From Paenibacillus sp. JNUCC-31 (GTDB lineage Bacteria > Bacillota > Bacilli > Paenibacillales > Paenibacillaceae), in contig NZ_CP062165.1 in NCBI RefSeq assembly GCF_014844075.1, forward strand, positions 7,440,001-7,504,000: DNA of 64,000 bases, in the 5' to 3' direction. Below the pieces are notes generated by a model. That model saw only the letters and a program-made list of their open reading frames with translations, was not told the origin of the DNA and did no database searches. The translations under genes were made by a program, and so were the position numbers. Numbering within the stretch: the stretch's first letter is position 1; every line of letters starts with the position of its first letter. Positions 18,267 to 28,098 of this stretch are shown in pieces.

Positions 18267-18558
18267 AATGTTGATCTCCTCTCATCAAAAGCTCCTAATG
18301 TCATGCGCTTATCTAAGGGATCATATGTTAATTTCGGTGGCTTCATACGAAAAAGCCTGCACCATCTATATATTCAATATTAGAATGATTGAAACCTTGC
18401 TTTCAATGAACAAATATGATACGAGAGACCAATAAAACCAGAATGGCTTCAATTTAAAAATGAACTCGGGAATAATATAGCAGGTAAATATAGGGAGGGT
18501 AAAGAAGAAACAGGATAGGAAAGAAATTTGATAAATAAAAAACCGAGGAGAGTGCGTT

Positions 18559-19536
18559 ATGTCCATATCACAGCTGCCCCTGCACCATCGCCAGATTCCA
18601 GCTAGTCCGCTTGTGCTTGGTTGTATGCGTTTCGGAGGCGATTGGGATGGCATGCCGATTACCGAAGATCTCGTATTGGAAGGTCATAAAGCCGTGGAGG
18701 CAGCCCTTGAGATAGGAATTAACCATTATGATCTGGCGGATATTTACACACGAGGTAAAGCAGAACATGTCATGGGCCGCGTACTATCAGAGCGGAAAGG
18801 CCTAAGAGAGCAGATCATCCTGCAATCCAAATGCGGCATACGTCTTGTTGGTGATGACGAAGGCCCTCAACGGTATGATTCTTCCGGTACACATATTTTA
18901 GCGAGCGTGGATGGTATTCTTACGCGTTTGGGCGTTGAGTATCTGGACATTTTATTGCTTCATCGTCCTGATCCGCTTGCGCATCCGCAAGAGATCGGGG
19001 AAGCACTAGCGAAACTGCATCAAGCTGGCAAAGTCCGTCATTTTGGCGTGTCCAATATGGGTTCCGAACAGATTCGTCTTCTTCAACTGCATAACAGCGT
19101 GCCCTTGATTGTCAATCAGCTTGAGATGAGTTTGGACAAAATCGGTTTTGTCGAGGCGGGAGTCACCGTTAATCGACCCCAATCCAAAGACAATGTCTTT
19201 CCTTATGGGACGATGGAATATTGTCAGGCGGAGCATATCCAATTGCAGGCATGGGGACCGCTCGCGCAGGGTCGATTTACAGGCAGGGTTGTTGAAGGAC
19301 AACGCCCCGAAATTGAGCACACAGCCCAATTGGTGGATCGGATGGCGAAGGAGCGAGGGGTTACCCCGGAAGTGATCGTATTGGCTTGGTTAATGAAACA
19401 TCCGGCAGGTATTCAACCAGTGATCGGTTCGATTCGTCCAGAACGTATTCTGGCCTGTCGGGACGCTGCCAAAACGGAGTTGACAAGGTATGAATGGTAC
19501 GAGCTGTATTCCGCATCATGTGGAAGAAGAATGTAA
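18559..19536 (+). CDS. Aldo/keto reductase (YdhF-like)
   Basis: 325-residue NADPH-dependent TIM-barrel oxidoreductase. The catalytic set is visible as Asp and Tyr in HYDLADIYTRGKAE, Lys in LQSKCGI and His in LLLHRPDPL. The NADPH-binding end is QPVIGSIRPERI. It resembles the E. coli YdhF type. The ATG follows GAGGAG. The preceding 292-bp gap contains only its promoter region and that of the divergent P450 gene. The role is likely detoxification of small carbonyl compounds; the substrate is not deducible. Confidence 0.88.
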   Translation: MSISQLPLHHRQIPASPLVLGCMRFGGDWDGMPITEDLVLEGHKAVEAALEIGINHYDLADIYTRGKAEHVMGRVLSERKGLREQIILQSKCGIRLVGDDEGPQRYDSSGTHILASVDGILTRLGVEYLDILLLHRPDPLAHPQEIGEALAKLHQAGKVRHFGVSNMGSEQIRLLQLHNSVPLIVNQLEMSLDKIGFVEAGVTVNRPQSKDNVFPYGTMEYCQAEHIQLQAWGPLAQGRFTGRVVEGQRPEIEHTAQLVDRMAKERGVTPEVIVLAWLMKHPAGIQPVIGSIRPERILACRDAAKTELTRYEWYELYSASCGRRM

Positions 19537-19818
19537 GGGAATCGTGTAGATCAATGTGAAACGCAGGCTCCTATAACCAAAGCACTTTTTAAACAACAAA
19601 ATGAATTTCATTTCTATCCGTATATATCGCCATAAACTAAAGGGGAAAAGAATTTCACAATTGTGCTAAGAACCATGTCCATGTGCTTATGCGAAATGCT
19701 GATAAGAAGGACGTTTCAACCATTTTTATCGATTTCTGCGTTCGTTGAAAGGCCCCTGTGATAAGATACTACTAATAAGAACATACGATCTGTTTGTATG
19801 AAAGGAGAAAACTTGACG
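19537..19818. other. Intergenic region upstream of the MoxR cluster
   Basis: No coding sequence recognised. Near its right end TTGAAA (about 19747) could be a -35 element, but no good -10 sits at the right distance. The control of the six-gene cluster therefore cannot be read from this region. Confidence 0.3.
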
Positions 19819-20919
19819 ATGGAGATGCTTAAGCCACCCGCCGAGACATTATATGACACAGAATTAAGGGCCTTGCGAGAAGAAGATACGGGAAAGCGTC
19901 CTCCAAACTGGCTGCTGTCCCCGGCCTATGTCAGAGATTTTATTATTGGCAGAGATAAGCCCGCCATACTGGACGGAGAAGAGGTTCCCATTACGCGGAA
20001 GTTTTATGGCAACGATGTACTGATTGAACGAGCGGTGGTGACTCTGGCAGGCAATCGGGGCTTGATGTTGGTAGGGGAACCCGGGACAGCCAAGACCATG
20101 CTTAGTGAATTGCTGACCGCCGCCATTTCCGATACCAGTCTGAACACGATTCAGGGTACAGCAGGTACAACCGAAGACATGATCAAATATTCATGGAATT
20201 ACGCCATGCTGCTGGATAAAGGCCCCTCTGAAGCGGCACTTGTACCGTCGCCGCTATATAACGGGATGAAGAAAGGGATTCTTACCCGTTTTGAAGAGAT
20301 TACCCGTTGTCCTGCTGAAGCGCAGGATAGTCTGATCAGTATTCTGAGTGACAAGGTGATGAGTATTCCTGAACTGGATGGCGGTGTGCTGTTTGCCAAA
20401 CCGGGGTTTAACGTGATCGCTACGGCGAACATTCGTGACAAGGGTGTCAATGAAATGAGTGGTGCGTTGAAGCGTCGTTTCAATTTTGAGACGATCAAAC
20501 CGATCAGCAGTGTGAAAATGGAAGCCAAAATTATTGAATCTCAGGCGCGCAGCCTGTTATTACATAGTGGGATCGATACCGAAATTAATTCGGATGTGGT
20601 TGAATTGTTGGCCACGACATTTATGGAGCTTCGCACGGGAATGACGCGGGAAGGTTACAAGCTGGATACTCCCCAAGCGTCCATGAGTACAGCTGAAGCC
20701 GTATCAGTATATGTACAGAGTGCAATGACTTCCTATTATTACGAAGACAAGGGAATTGCTTTGGATCGGCTGGTGCAGAACATGCTGGGGACTATCGCGA
20801 AAGAAAGCGACAAGGATCTGTCCATTCTCAAAACCTACTTCTCCAAGGTCGTGAAGGAGCGTTCCAGAGAAGAGGGGATCTGGAAGGATTATTATGAGGA
20901 GAAGAAATGGATCGGTTAA
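19819..20919 (+). CDS. MoxR-family AAA+ ATPase (YehL-like)
   Basis: 366-residue AAA+ ATPase of the MoxR type, the kind that works as a chaperone with VWA-domain partners. Walker A is GEPGTAKT (about residues 86-93), the Walker B region ends RFEEI, sensor 1 is in VIATANIRDKGVNE, and the arginine-finger region is ALKRRFNF. Codon 1 is uncertain: TTG at 19813 and ATG at 19819 both lie behind AAAGGAG; I give the ATG. The gene overlaps the DUF5682 gene by 13 bp. The same neighbour set surrounds E. coli yehL, which supports this subfamily placement. Confidence 0.88.
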   Translation: MEMLKPPAETLYDTELRALREEDTGKRPPNWLLSPAYVRDFIIGRDKPAILDGEEVPITRKFYGNDVLIERAVVTLAGNRGLMLVGEPGTAKTMLSELLTAAISDTSLNTIQGTAGTTEDMIKYSWNYAMLLDKGPSEAALVPSPLYNGMKKGILTRFEEITRCPAEAQDSLISILSDKVMSIPELDGGVLFAKPGFNVIATANIRDKGVNEMSGALKRRFNFETIKPISSVKMEAKIIESQARSLLLHSGIDTEINSDVVELLATTFMELRTGMTREGYKLDTPQASMSTAEAVSVYVQSAMTSYYYEDKGIALDRLVQNMLGTIAKESDKDLSILKTYFSKVVKERSREEGIWKDYYEEKKWIG

Positions 20920-23309
20920 CAGGAAAATCGAATCTGGATGTTGCCCAGTTACAGACGCTATTTGAGTCTCAAGTGTATAACCTGAACAAAGGCACGCTTT
21001 ATTTTCCCATACGTCATCACAGCCCGGCCTGTTCCTATCATTTGCTGCGATTGATTGAAGAATACAAGCCTGACAGCATTCTAATCGAAGGGCCTGAAAG
21101 CGGGAATCCGTTGCTTCCAGTTCTGGCTGATGAGGCAACAATACCTCCTGTCAGTCTTTACTACACCTATGAGAGTGAAGATGAGAGAGCAGCCTGTTAT
21201 TATCCGATGCTTCGTTACTCTCCTGAATATGTAGCTCTCAAAGAAGCAGCTCGGCTGAGCATCCCTGCAACATTTATCGACCTGGACTATCATCATTTCT
21301 CTAAGTTCGGCAAGGCAGAACAGCGGGAGATATCCATTCAAGACGAAACATTACTTGCAGGGTCTGAGTTTATCCAACGTTTATGTCAAAAAACAAACTG
21401 TCGAAGTTTCGATGAATTGTGGGAGAGCGTATTTGAGATTGGTGGTCTGGAGAAGTCAACGCAGGCATTTGTACAGGATGTATTCACATACTGCACCTTA
21501 TCCCGGATGTGTTATTCAGCGGAGCGGTTGAACAGCACAGGTGATCTCGCAAGAGAAGCACATATGAGGAGACGGATTGAGCAAGCCGGGCAGGAGCATG
21601 AACGTGTGCTTGTAATCACCGGCGGATTTCATACCTATGGACTGCTGATATCCGAAAATGATGGGACGGACTCAGAAGAGTGGACGATGGATAAGCAAAC
21701 AAAGGCTCAGCATTCGGTACATCAGCAGATGTATCCCATGGTCTACACTTTTGCCGAAGCGGATCGACTGAATGGTTATGCAAGTGGAATGCCTTACGTG
21801 AATTATTATGAACTGATCTGGACCCAGCTGCTTCGGCAAACGGGCTCCGTGTATAATTTGACTGCTTTGGACTTGTTATCCCGACTAACCCGCAAGCTGA
21901 GGGAAGGGCATGAACATGTATCAACCAGCGACGCCATTGAGGCGTATAGCATGGTTCAGGGCCTCGCAGGACTGAGGGGAAAAAGGGAAGGCGGTGTCTA
22001 TGAGCTGATGGATGCAACACGTTCTTCCTTTGTTAAGGGGGAACTTATGTTAGCTTCGGATAAACCGCTGCAAGAACTGCACAAATTGCTAACCGGGGAT
22101 GTCATAGGAAAAGTAGCCCCGAACCCATTAAGTATTCCGATCGTTGAGGATTTCAAAGAGCGCTGCACAGAGTCCAAACTTCAAATTCGTACTACAGGCC
22201 AGCATAAAAAAGTGCTTGATGTATATGCCAAACCAGATCATCGTCGGCAAAGTCAACTGTTTCAATGCATGATTTATCTCGTTCCAGAGTTTGCGAAAAG
22301 GCAATCAGGACCCGATTGGATTGCACAGCGTGACATGAACCTTGTTCGGGAGACGTGGGTATACACCTATTCCTCCAGAATTGAGGCTCGATTAATCGAG
22401 AATTCACTATATGGAGGCACCATTCGGGAAGCTGCCACGCGAAAGATGGAAGAAGAGATGCTGGGGATACCGGATCATCACAGTGGTGACCTGGCCAAAT
22501 CCATGCTTCAAGCTCTGCTCATGGGTCTGCAGGATACAGCAATGAAGCTGTATGAACAAGTGAGGTCAGCGCTTCGAAAGGATGGGAATTTCCTGTCGTT
22601 GTGTGGAAGCCTCCATCTGTTGAACCGAATTCTGCAGCACCGCAGACTTCTTGGGTTGTATGAAGAAGAGCAGCTCCTTAACCTCGTATCCGAAGCCTAT
22701 AACAATGCTGTTGACAAACTGATGCAGCTCTCAAGAACGAATTCGGATGAACATGAAGCAATTGTTCAGGGACTGAAGCTGCTTGCCATGCTGGCAGAGT
22801 CGTCCGAAGAGCATTTTCGCGATGAGACTTTCAGGGCACACCTGAATGAACTTCTGTCAGACAGCCAACTTCCGGCACAGCTGGAGGGGGTATGTATTGC
22901 CATATCTTCGGGACTTGGGGACAGGCTTAGAGAAGAGATCGTGGATCGGGCACGTGCATATATCCGGGGATCGCAGGAACAGACCCGGCAGACTGCGCTT
23001 TATCTACAGGGTGTGTTCTCTGTAGCACGGGATGCTTTTTTGTATGAAGATCAGCTTTTATCAGAATTGAATTATATGATTGAGCAGCTTGATTATGAAG
23101 AGTTTATTCGCATGATTCCTGAACTTCGCTTGGCGTTTACCTACTTTACACCAATGGAGACAGGCCTAATTGCGGATCGGGTTGCGAACCTGCATCAGGC
23201 AGAGGCCGAAGAGATATCATGGTCTTCCGTGGACGAACGATTGCTGATTCAGACGAAAACATGGGATGAAGCCCTTCGGAAGGAGTTTGATGCATGGAAG
23301 CTGATCTGA
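20907..23309 (+). CDS. DUF5682 family protein (YehM-like)
   Basis: 800 residues, of unknown biochemical function. The N-terminal part (residues about 25-260) has YFPIRHHSPACSYHL, then DSILIEGPES, and later VLVITGGFHTYGLL. The combined His, Glu-Gly-Pro and Gly-Phe-His pattern recalls the TraB/ChaN/EreA group of hydrolase-like folds, which is an inference. The rest is helical, without recognisable motifs. AGGAG precedes the ATG, inside the 3' end of the ATPase gene, and its own 3' end overlaps the VWA gene by 16 bp. This coupling implies that the three products act together. Confidence 0.82.
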   Translation: MDRLTGKSNLDVAQLQTLFESQVYNLNKGTLYFPIRHHSPACSYHLLRLIEEYKPDSILIEGPESGNPLLPVLADEATIPPVSLYYTYESEDERAACYYPMLRYSPEYVALKEAARLSIPATFIDLDYHHFSKFGKAEQREISIQDETLLAGSEFIQRLCQKTNCRSFDELWESVFEIGGLEKSTQAFVQDVFTYCTLSRMCYSAERLNSTGDLAREAHMRRRIEQAGQEHERVLVITGGFHTYGLLISENDGTDSEEWTMDKQTKAQHSVHQQMYPMVYTFAEADRLNGYASGMPYVNYYELIWTQLLRQTGSVYNLTALDLLSRLTRKLREGHEHVSTSDAIEAYSMVQGLAGLRGKREGGVYELMDATRSSFVKGELMLASDKPLQELHKLLTGDVIGKVAPNPLSIPIVEDFKERCTESKLQIRTTGQHKKVLDVYAKPDHRRQSQLFQCMIYLVPEFAKRQSGPDWIAQRDMNLVRETWVYTYSSRIEARLIENSLYGGTIREAATRKMEEEMLGIPDHHSGDLAKSMLQALLMGLQDTAMKLYEQVRSALRKDGNFLSLCGSLHLLNRILQHRRLLGLYEEEQLLNLVSEAYNNAVDKLMQLSRTNSDEHEAIVQGLKLLAMLAESSEEHFRDETFRAHLNELLSDSQLPAQLEGVCIAISSGLGDRLREEIVDRARAYIRGSQEQTRQTALYLQGVFSVARDAFLYEDQLLSELNYMIEQLDYEEFIRMIPELRLAFTYFTPMETGLIADRVANLHQAEAEEISWSSVDERLLIQTKTWDEALRKEFDAWKLI

Positions 23310-24484
23310 ATGAGCTGCATACAACCAAGGAAATTTTGATAGATAGTTCAAAACTTAACCGGGCAGAAACTTTAAACCGTTGGCGCCTCATTCTGGGCGA
23401 ATCTGCCGAAGAAGGGTTGTCCAATGCAGATGATTACTCCCCCGATGATTTTAAATATACCGAAGTCGATGAGATTCTGGGATATCTGTATCATCGCGAA
23501 TACGGTGAAGAGCAGGGTTATAGAAAAGGGGGAGGACGAGGGAGTTCGGATCTGACCGTTCCCAAATGGTTGCATAAAGTCAGGGAATTGTTCCCCAAAT
23601 CAACGGTGGAGATTCTGGAGAAGCAGGCACTTGACCGTTATGGCCTAACGGAATTGTTAACGGACAAGAAGCTGCTGGAGTCACTCGAACCCAATATGAA
23701 CCTGCTCAAAAATATTATGCAATTCAAAGGACGAATGAAAGGCGACGTGTTGAATAGCGCCAAGGAAATCGTACGAGTCGTGGTTGAAGAGCTTCGACGC
23801 AAGCTCGAATCTCAGACCAGAGCGAGCATTATAGGGAAACGCAGCCGCTATGCATCGAGTTCGGTGCGCTCCTTGCGTAATCTCAATTTCAAGCAGACCA
23901 TTACCAAGAACTTGAAGAACTATGACAAAACCAATCGCAGATTTGTCATTGACCGTCTTTATTTTGACGGAAATATCCAGTCTCATAACAAATGGGACAT
24001 CATCATTGGTGTGGATGAGAGCGGAAGCATGCTGGATTCAGTGATATACAGTTCGGTGATGGCCAGCATTTTCTATCGCCTGAATGCACTTCGTACGAAA
24101 TTGTTTATTTTTGACACACAGGTTGTCGACCTGAGTGACAGGCTGGAAGACCCGGTAGATGTGCTCATGAATGTGCAGCTTGGCGGGGGCACGCATATAA
24201 CCAAGGCACTCCGTTATGGTGAGACGTTAATCGAAAATCCTGGAAAAACGATATACATTCTCGTTAGCGATCTGGAAGAGGGTTATCCGATCCAACACAT
24301 GTACAAGGCATGTAAGGATATTCTGGATACGGGCTGCAAGTTGCTTGTGCTGACCGCACTCGATTTTAACGGAGATACGGTGTACAACAAACATGCTGCG
24401 CAGACGTTATCCAATATGGGTGCACATGTAGCTGCGATTACACCCAATGAGTTGGCGGACTGGATTGGCGAAATTATTACTTGA
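23294..24484 (+). CDS. VWA-domain protein (YehP-like), MoxR partner
   Basis: 396 residues. The C-terminal half is a von Willebrand factor A domain with an intact metal-ion site: DESGSM (residues about 240-245), the threonine in LGGGTHIT, and VSDLEEG as the distal aspartate. The N-terminal half is helical and basic, with a glycine/arginine patch (RKGGGRGSS). VWA proteins of this kind are the usual clients or adaptors of MoxR ATPases. Translation is coupled to the DUF5682 gene by overlap. A 94-bp gap then separates it from the DUF4132 gene. Confidence 0.9.
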   Translation: MEADLNELHTTKEILIDSSKLNRAETLNRWRLILGESAEEGLSNADDYSPDDFKYTEVDEILGYLYHREYGEEQGYRKGGGRGSSDLTVPKWLHKVRELFPKSTVEILEKQALDRYGLTELLTDKKLLESLEPNMNLLKNIMQFKGRMKGDVLNSAKEIVRVVVEELRRKLESQTRASIIGKRSRYASSSVRSLRNLNFKQTITKNLKNYDKTNRRFVIDRLYFDGNIQSHNKWDIIIGVDESGSMLDSVIYSSVMASIFYRLNALRTKLFIFDTQVVDLSDRLEDPVDVLMNVQLGGGTHITKALRYGETLIENPGKTIYILVSDLEEGYPIQHMYKACKDILDTGCKLLVLTALDFNGDTVYNKHAAQTLSNMGAHVAAITPNELADWIGEIIT

Positions 24485-24578
24485 GCAGCGAGATGAATCG
24501 AATGATCCAAAATGCTTACTTAATTGATTGGTTATATACAAAATCATATTTAAACTCATATTCAAGGAGGAATGTGTA

Positions 24579-27500
24579 ATGCTTACCGCAGACCGTGCAG
24601 TGGAGGCTTTGGTGGAGAAGTTTGCAGAGATGTGTTCCAACGAATATTCGTTGAAAACGGACCGGAGTTCGGAAATCATCGATTATGTGATGGGAACGAC
24701 GGACAAGTTCCCTGATATGCTGGGAAGTTCCACCCATTATGCCTACCAGACGATCGATGTACTCATGAAACTGGCCAAAAAAGATGACGGAGACATATTC
24801 TTTCGGGCTGGAGCCATTGTGATTCATATGGAATCCAATTATTCCAGAAGGAATTCGTGGAGAACTGATGGTTTTACGCTCTGTCTCGGGAACGACTCGG
24901 AAGCTTATGGACTGAGTGGAAAGAGCAAAAACAATGATCGTATGGCCGGGTTGCTGTACCGGTTGGAGAAAATCAATCGGTTTGCTGGAGAAAAGGAAAT
25001 TCTGGATGAATTAAAGAGCAGACTGAAGGGCAATTTCCAGGATGTAATCAATGGGATGATGCTCCTTCGACTGTATTCAGATCTCAATGATAGCCCTGCT
25101 CATCTTGCCCAGGTGCAAGAGTTCACTCAATCTCTGCCTGCACTGTTTCAACATGTGATGACAAAGGATACAAGAAAGCTGCAGAATGAACTGCATACAT
25201 TGATTGAGCCTCTGGTAGTTTACAATTTTCAAACCAAACATAACAGATCTGCATATGAATTGAATGCTGAATTCCTCCTGGAGAAGCATAGTCGGGTTAT
25301 CGCTGAGAACTATTCGAATACTTCTCTTTCCAAAAAGGAACAACTCTCATACAGTGAGTTCGACAAAACGATGATCCTTCTGAGCAGTGCTTTGTTGTAT
25401 ATGGTTAACATCAGTGGGGGAAAACAACGTTTCCTAGATGACAAGAGTGAGACCGGTCGCATTTTGCTCGAAGCCATAAACCAATTACATGAGATCTATC
25501 CCCTTGAAGTTCGACGCTACTTGTTAAACATGGACCCAAGAACGAAAAATGCCAATGAGCTGTTGTCTGGGCTGATTCCTCTGGATGAGCCTTATCAGCT
25601 GATTGAAATGTTGCGTACTGAACTTGAAGCGTACACCATACCATGGAATTTTCTACAAACAGCAATTGTGAACGAACCGCAGCAGGCCATTCGTGCATAC
25701 CACATATTAAAACCCCCATTCCTCAAATTGTGCATTCAAAAAATGATGGAGGACCGTGGAATCGCTCTACCCGATGCGGATGAAACTATCGAACAGGCGG
25801 TGTTCAGTGCGCTTCGGCATCCGTTAGATGGAGGGAGACAAGGGCTTGCGATTGCGCGATATTTGAACGGGGAAAGCTCACTTGAAGAATACTGGGAAGA
25901 TCCGAATAGTCGTGGGCTGTTTAATAACCTGAATCGGGACAAAAGACGCGTTCATAATCTAATCAGCATTAGTTTCTTGCCCTTGGATTCGGAGGCAATG
26001 CGTCGGTTCGTGATTCTGACCACATATCCCGAGTGGACATTGGATATTGTCTCAGATATGTATCAATCTTACGCGTTTAGCGGAGAGCAGCTGCTCGAAC
26101 GTTACGGCCAAGATCCAGAGGTGAAACAAGATAAATTGCTTTCTAGCCTAATTTCGCTCAATGGCATGACCGATTACAAGTACAAATCGATGCCTCAGGA
26201 TGAGTATCGCCGGATCATTCAACAGAATTTGGACTATGCTATTGGCCAGTACAAGAAACTGCCAACGGATACACGCATTCTTGTTTTGGAAATTACCTTT
26301 GAACAACGTCATGAACTCTCGACCAAACAAGTAGCCGAAGCGATTCGTGCTGGCTTGCAAGATTCATCCAAAAAAGCAAATGGCGTGGCGTTATCTGAAT
26401 TCAATCGGATTCCTGATCAGGACTTATATACCGCCATATATCGTTCAGAGAAAAAAGCGGGCGTGAAAGAAATGGCTCTGAGTGCTATTCGCAGTTTGGA
26501 TCATAGCAAAGATATCTATAGTGAGCTTCTGAAGGGTGAAAAGTCTGCAGATTGGAAGAACCTGATTCAAATTCTGCTGGATACCGCGGATCAAAGCCCA
26601 GAGTATGCTCATGCGGCGCTTGCCGATCAGGCAGATGCCAAAAAGCTGTCCAGACTAGGCTGGTTATCTCTAAAGGATCTGCCTTCTCTTGTGCGTTCCA
26701 CTGACAATCAACCATTAGATGACCAAATCAAGCAATATCTCTTGGTGCAATCGATAGATCATACTTCTGCGCCGAACGAAAGACTGAATGAACTACGCGA
26801 GTATGCAAGCGAAGGATCGTTGGCACGGTTTGCTAGCGAACTGCTCCAGTTATGGATACAGGATGGTGCTATCGCAAAAGAGAAATGGGTAATGTACCTC
26901 TCGGCACTCTTTGGCGATAATCAAATTGTAAGTATACTGGCTCCAGAAATTAGGGAATGGACAGAAAACAGCCGCGGCGCCATTGCAGCAGATGCTGTAA
27001 AAGTATTGGCCTATCTTAAGGAACCATCCGCTCTCATGGCGATTGACAAGATTAAACGTACCGTAAAGAACCGCCAGGTTAAGGGTGCTGCTGAAGAAGC
27101 GCTGCAGCTTGCAGCTGAAAATATGGGACTTACCTCGGAACAGTTGGAAGACCGTCTCGTCACGACGCTTGGTTTTGATCAGAATGGAACGATGCAGCTT
27201 AGCTATGGGGAGCGTTCATTCCTGATTAAAGTCAATGGAGATCTGCAAGTCGTTGTTGTAAATGAAGAAACGGGAAAATCAGTGAAAAGCCTGCCAGCCC
27301 CTGCACAGAAAGATGATGCTGAGCTTGCCGCACAGTCCAAGGCACGTTTCACACAACTGAAAAAAGATCTCAAAACAATGGTTACGATTCAAGCACAGCG
27401 TCTGGAAGAATCACTGTCCAAGCAACGTCTGTGGGCGGCTGGGGAATGGAAAGCACTGTTTGTTGAAAATGTAATCATGCGGAAATTTGCGGTAGGTCTG

Positions 27501-28094
27501 ATCTGGGGCACGTATGAAGATGGTCAGCTGGTTAACACCTTCCGTTATATGGAGGACGGCACGTTTAATACCGTCGATGAGGATGAATATGAACTGCCTT
27601 CAGATTCGCTGGTGGGACTGATACACCCACTCGAACTGGACCAATCTACGCTCGAAGGATGGAAAACACAGCTGGAGGATTACGAGATCAAGCAGCCGTT
27701 CGAGCAGCTGAATCGACAAATCCATGAACCTGAGGATGAAGACAAAAACAAGGTTGAATATGAGCGCCTGCCAGAGTCTGAGTTCTCTCCAACTGCCTTC
27801 CCCAAAGCGCTGGAGAAATACGGCTGGGTCAAAGGTCCGGCGCAAGATGGCGGCTGGTACCATGAATTTTACAAAGAGTACGGAGATCTTGTCGCAGAAC
27901 TGCGTTTCAGTGGGACGAGTATCACGTATTACGAAGGGTTGGAAGAAATTACGCTGGAATCGTTGCATTTCTTTAAGCCTGGCAGTCAGAAACACTATTA
28001 TTATGGCGATCACAAGGCTATTGCCTTGGGTGAAGTCGCAGGTCGTGTGTTCAGTGAGACCATCTATGATATTTTAAGAGCGTCAGGACGTTGA
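24579..28094 (+). CDS. DUF4132 domain giant protein (YehI/MolR-like)
   Basis: 1171 residues. The bulk (residues about 1-880) is alpha-helical and looks like irregular HEAT-type solenoid repeats. The C-terminal 250 residues carry the DUF4132 signature: LRLKK-type helices, the VENVIMRKFAVGLIWGTYEDG segment in parts, LIHPLEL, then QPFEQLNRQIH and YGWVKGPAQDGG. Start chosen at the ATG behind CAAGGAGG (24563-24570); the frame from 24528 is rejected. The function is unknown. In E. coli the homologue yehI neighbours yehL-Q, and the same association here supports a shared complex or pathway. Confidence 0.85.
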   Translation: MLTADRAVEALVEKFAEMCSNEYSLKTDRSSEIIDYVMGTTDKFPDMLGSSTHYAYQTIDVLMKLAKKDDGDIFFRAGAIVIHMESNYSRRNSWRTDGFTLCLGNDSEAYGLSGKSKNNDRMAGLLYRLEKINRFAGEKEILDELKSRLKGNFQDVINGMMLLRLYSDLNDSPAHLAQVQEFTQSLPALFQHVMTKDTRKLQNELHTLIEPLVVYNFQTKHNRSAYELNAEFLLEKHSRVIAENYSNTSLSKKEQLSYSEFDKTMILLSSALLYMVNISGGKQRFLDDKSETGRILLEAINQLHEIYPLEVRRYLLNMDPRTKNANELLSGLIPLDEPYQLIEMLRTELEAYTIPWNFLQTAIVNEPQQAIRAYHILKPPFLKLCIQKMMEDRGIALPDADETIEQAVFSALRHPLDGGRQGLAIARYLNGESSLEEYWEDPNSRGLFNNLNRDKRRVHNLISISFLPLDSEAMRRFVILTTYPEWTLDIVSDMYQSYAFSGEQLLERYGQDPEVKQDKLLSSLISLNGMTDYKYKSMPQDEYRRIIQQNLDYAIGQYKKLPTDTRILVLEITFEQRHELSTKQVAEAIRAGLQDSSKKANGVALSEFNRIPDQDLYTAIYRSEKKAGVKEMALSAIRSLDHSKDIYSELLKGEKSADWKNLIQILLDTADQSPEYAHAALADQADAKKLSRLGWLSLKDLPSLVRSTDNQPLDDQIKQYLLVQSIDHTSAPNERLNELREYASEGSLARFASELLQLWIQDGAIAKEKWVMYLSALFGDNQIVSILAPEIREWTENSRGAIAADAVKVLAYLKEPSALMAIDKIKRTVKNRQVKGAAEEALQLAAENMGLTSEQLEDRLVTTLGFDQNGTMQLSYGERSFLIKVNGDLQVVVVNEETGKSVKSLPAPAQKDDAELAAQSKARFTQLKKDLKTMVTIQAQRLEESLSKQRLWAAGEWKALFVENVIMRKFAVGLIWGTYEDGQLVNTFRYMEDGTFNTVDEDEYELPSDSLVGLIHPLELDQSTLEGWKTQLEDYEIKQPFEQLNRQIHEPEDEDKNKVEYERLPESEFSPTAFPKALEKYGWVKGPAQDGGWYHEFYKEYGDLVAELRFSGTSITYYEGLEEITLESLHFFKPGSQKHYYYGDHKAIALGEVAGRVFSETIYDILRASGR

Positions 28095-28098
28095 TCAC

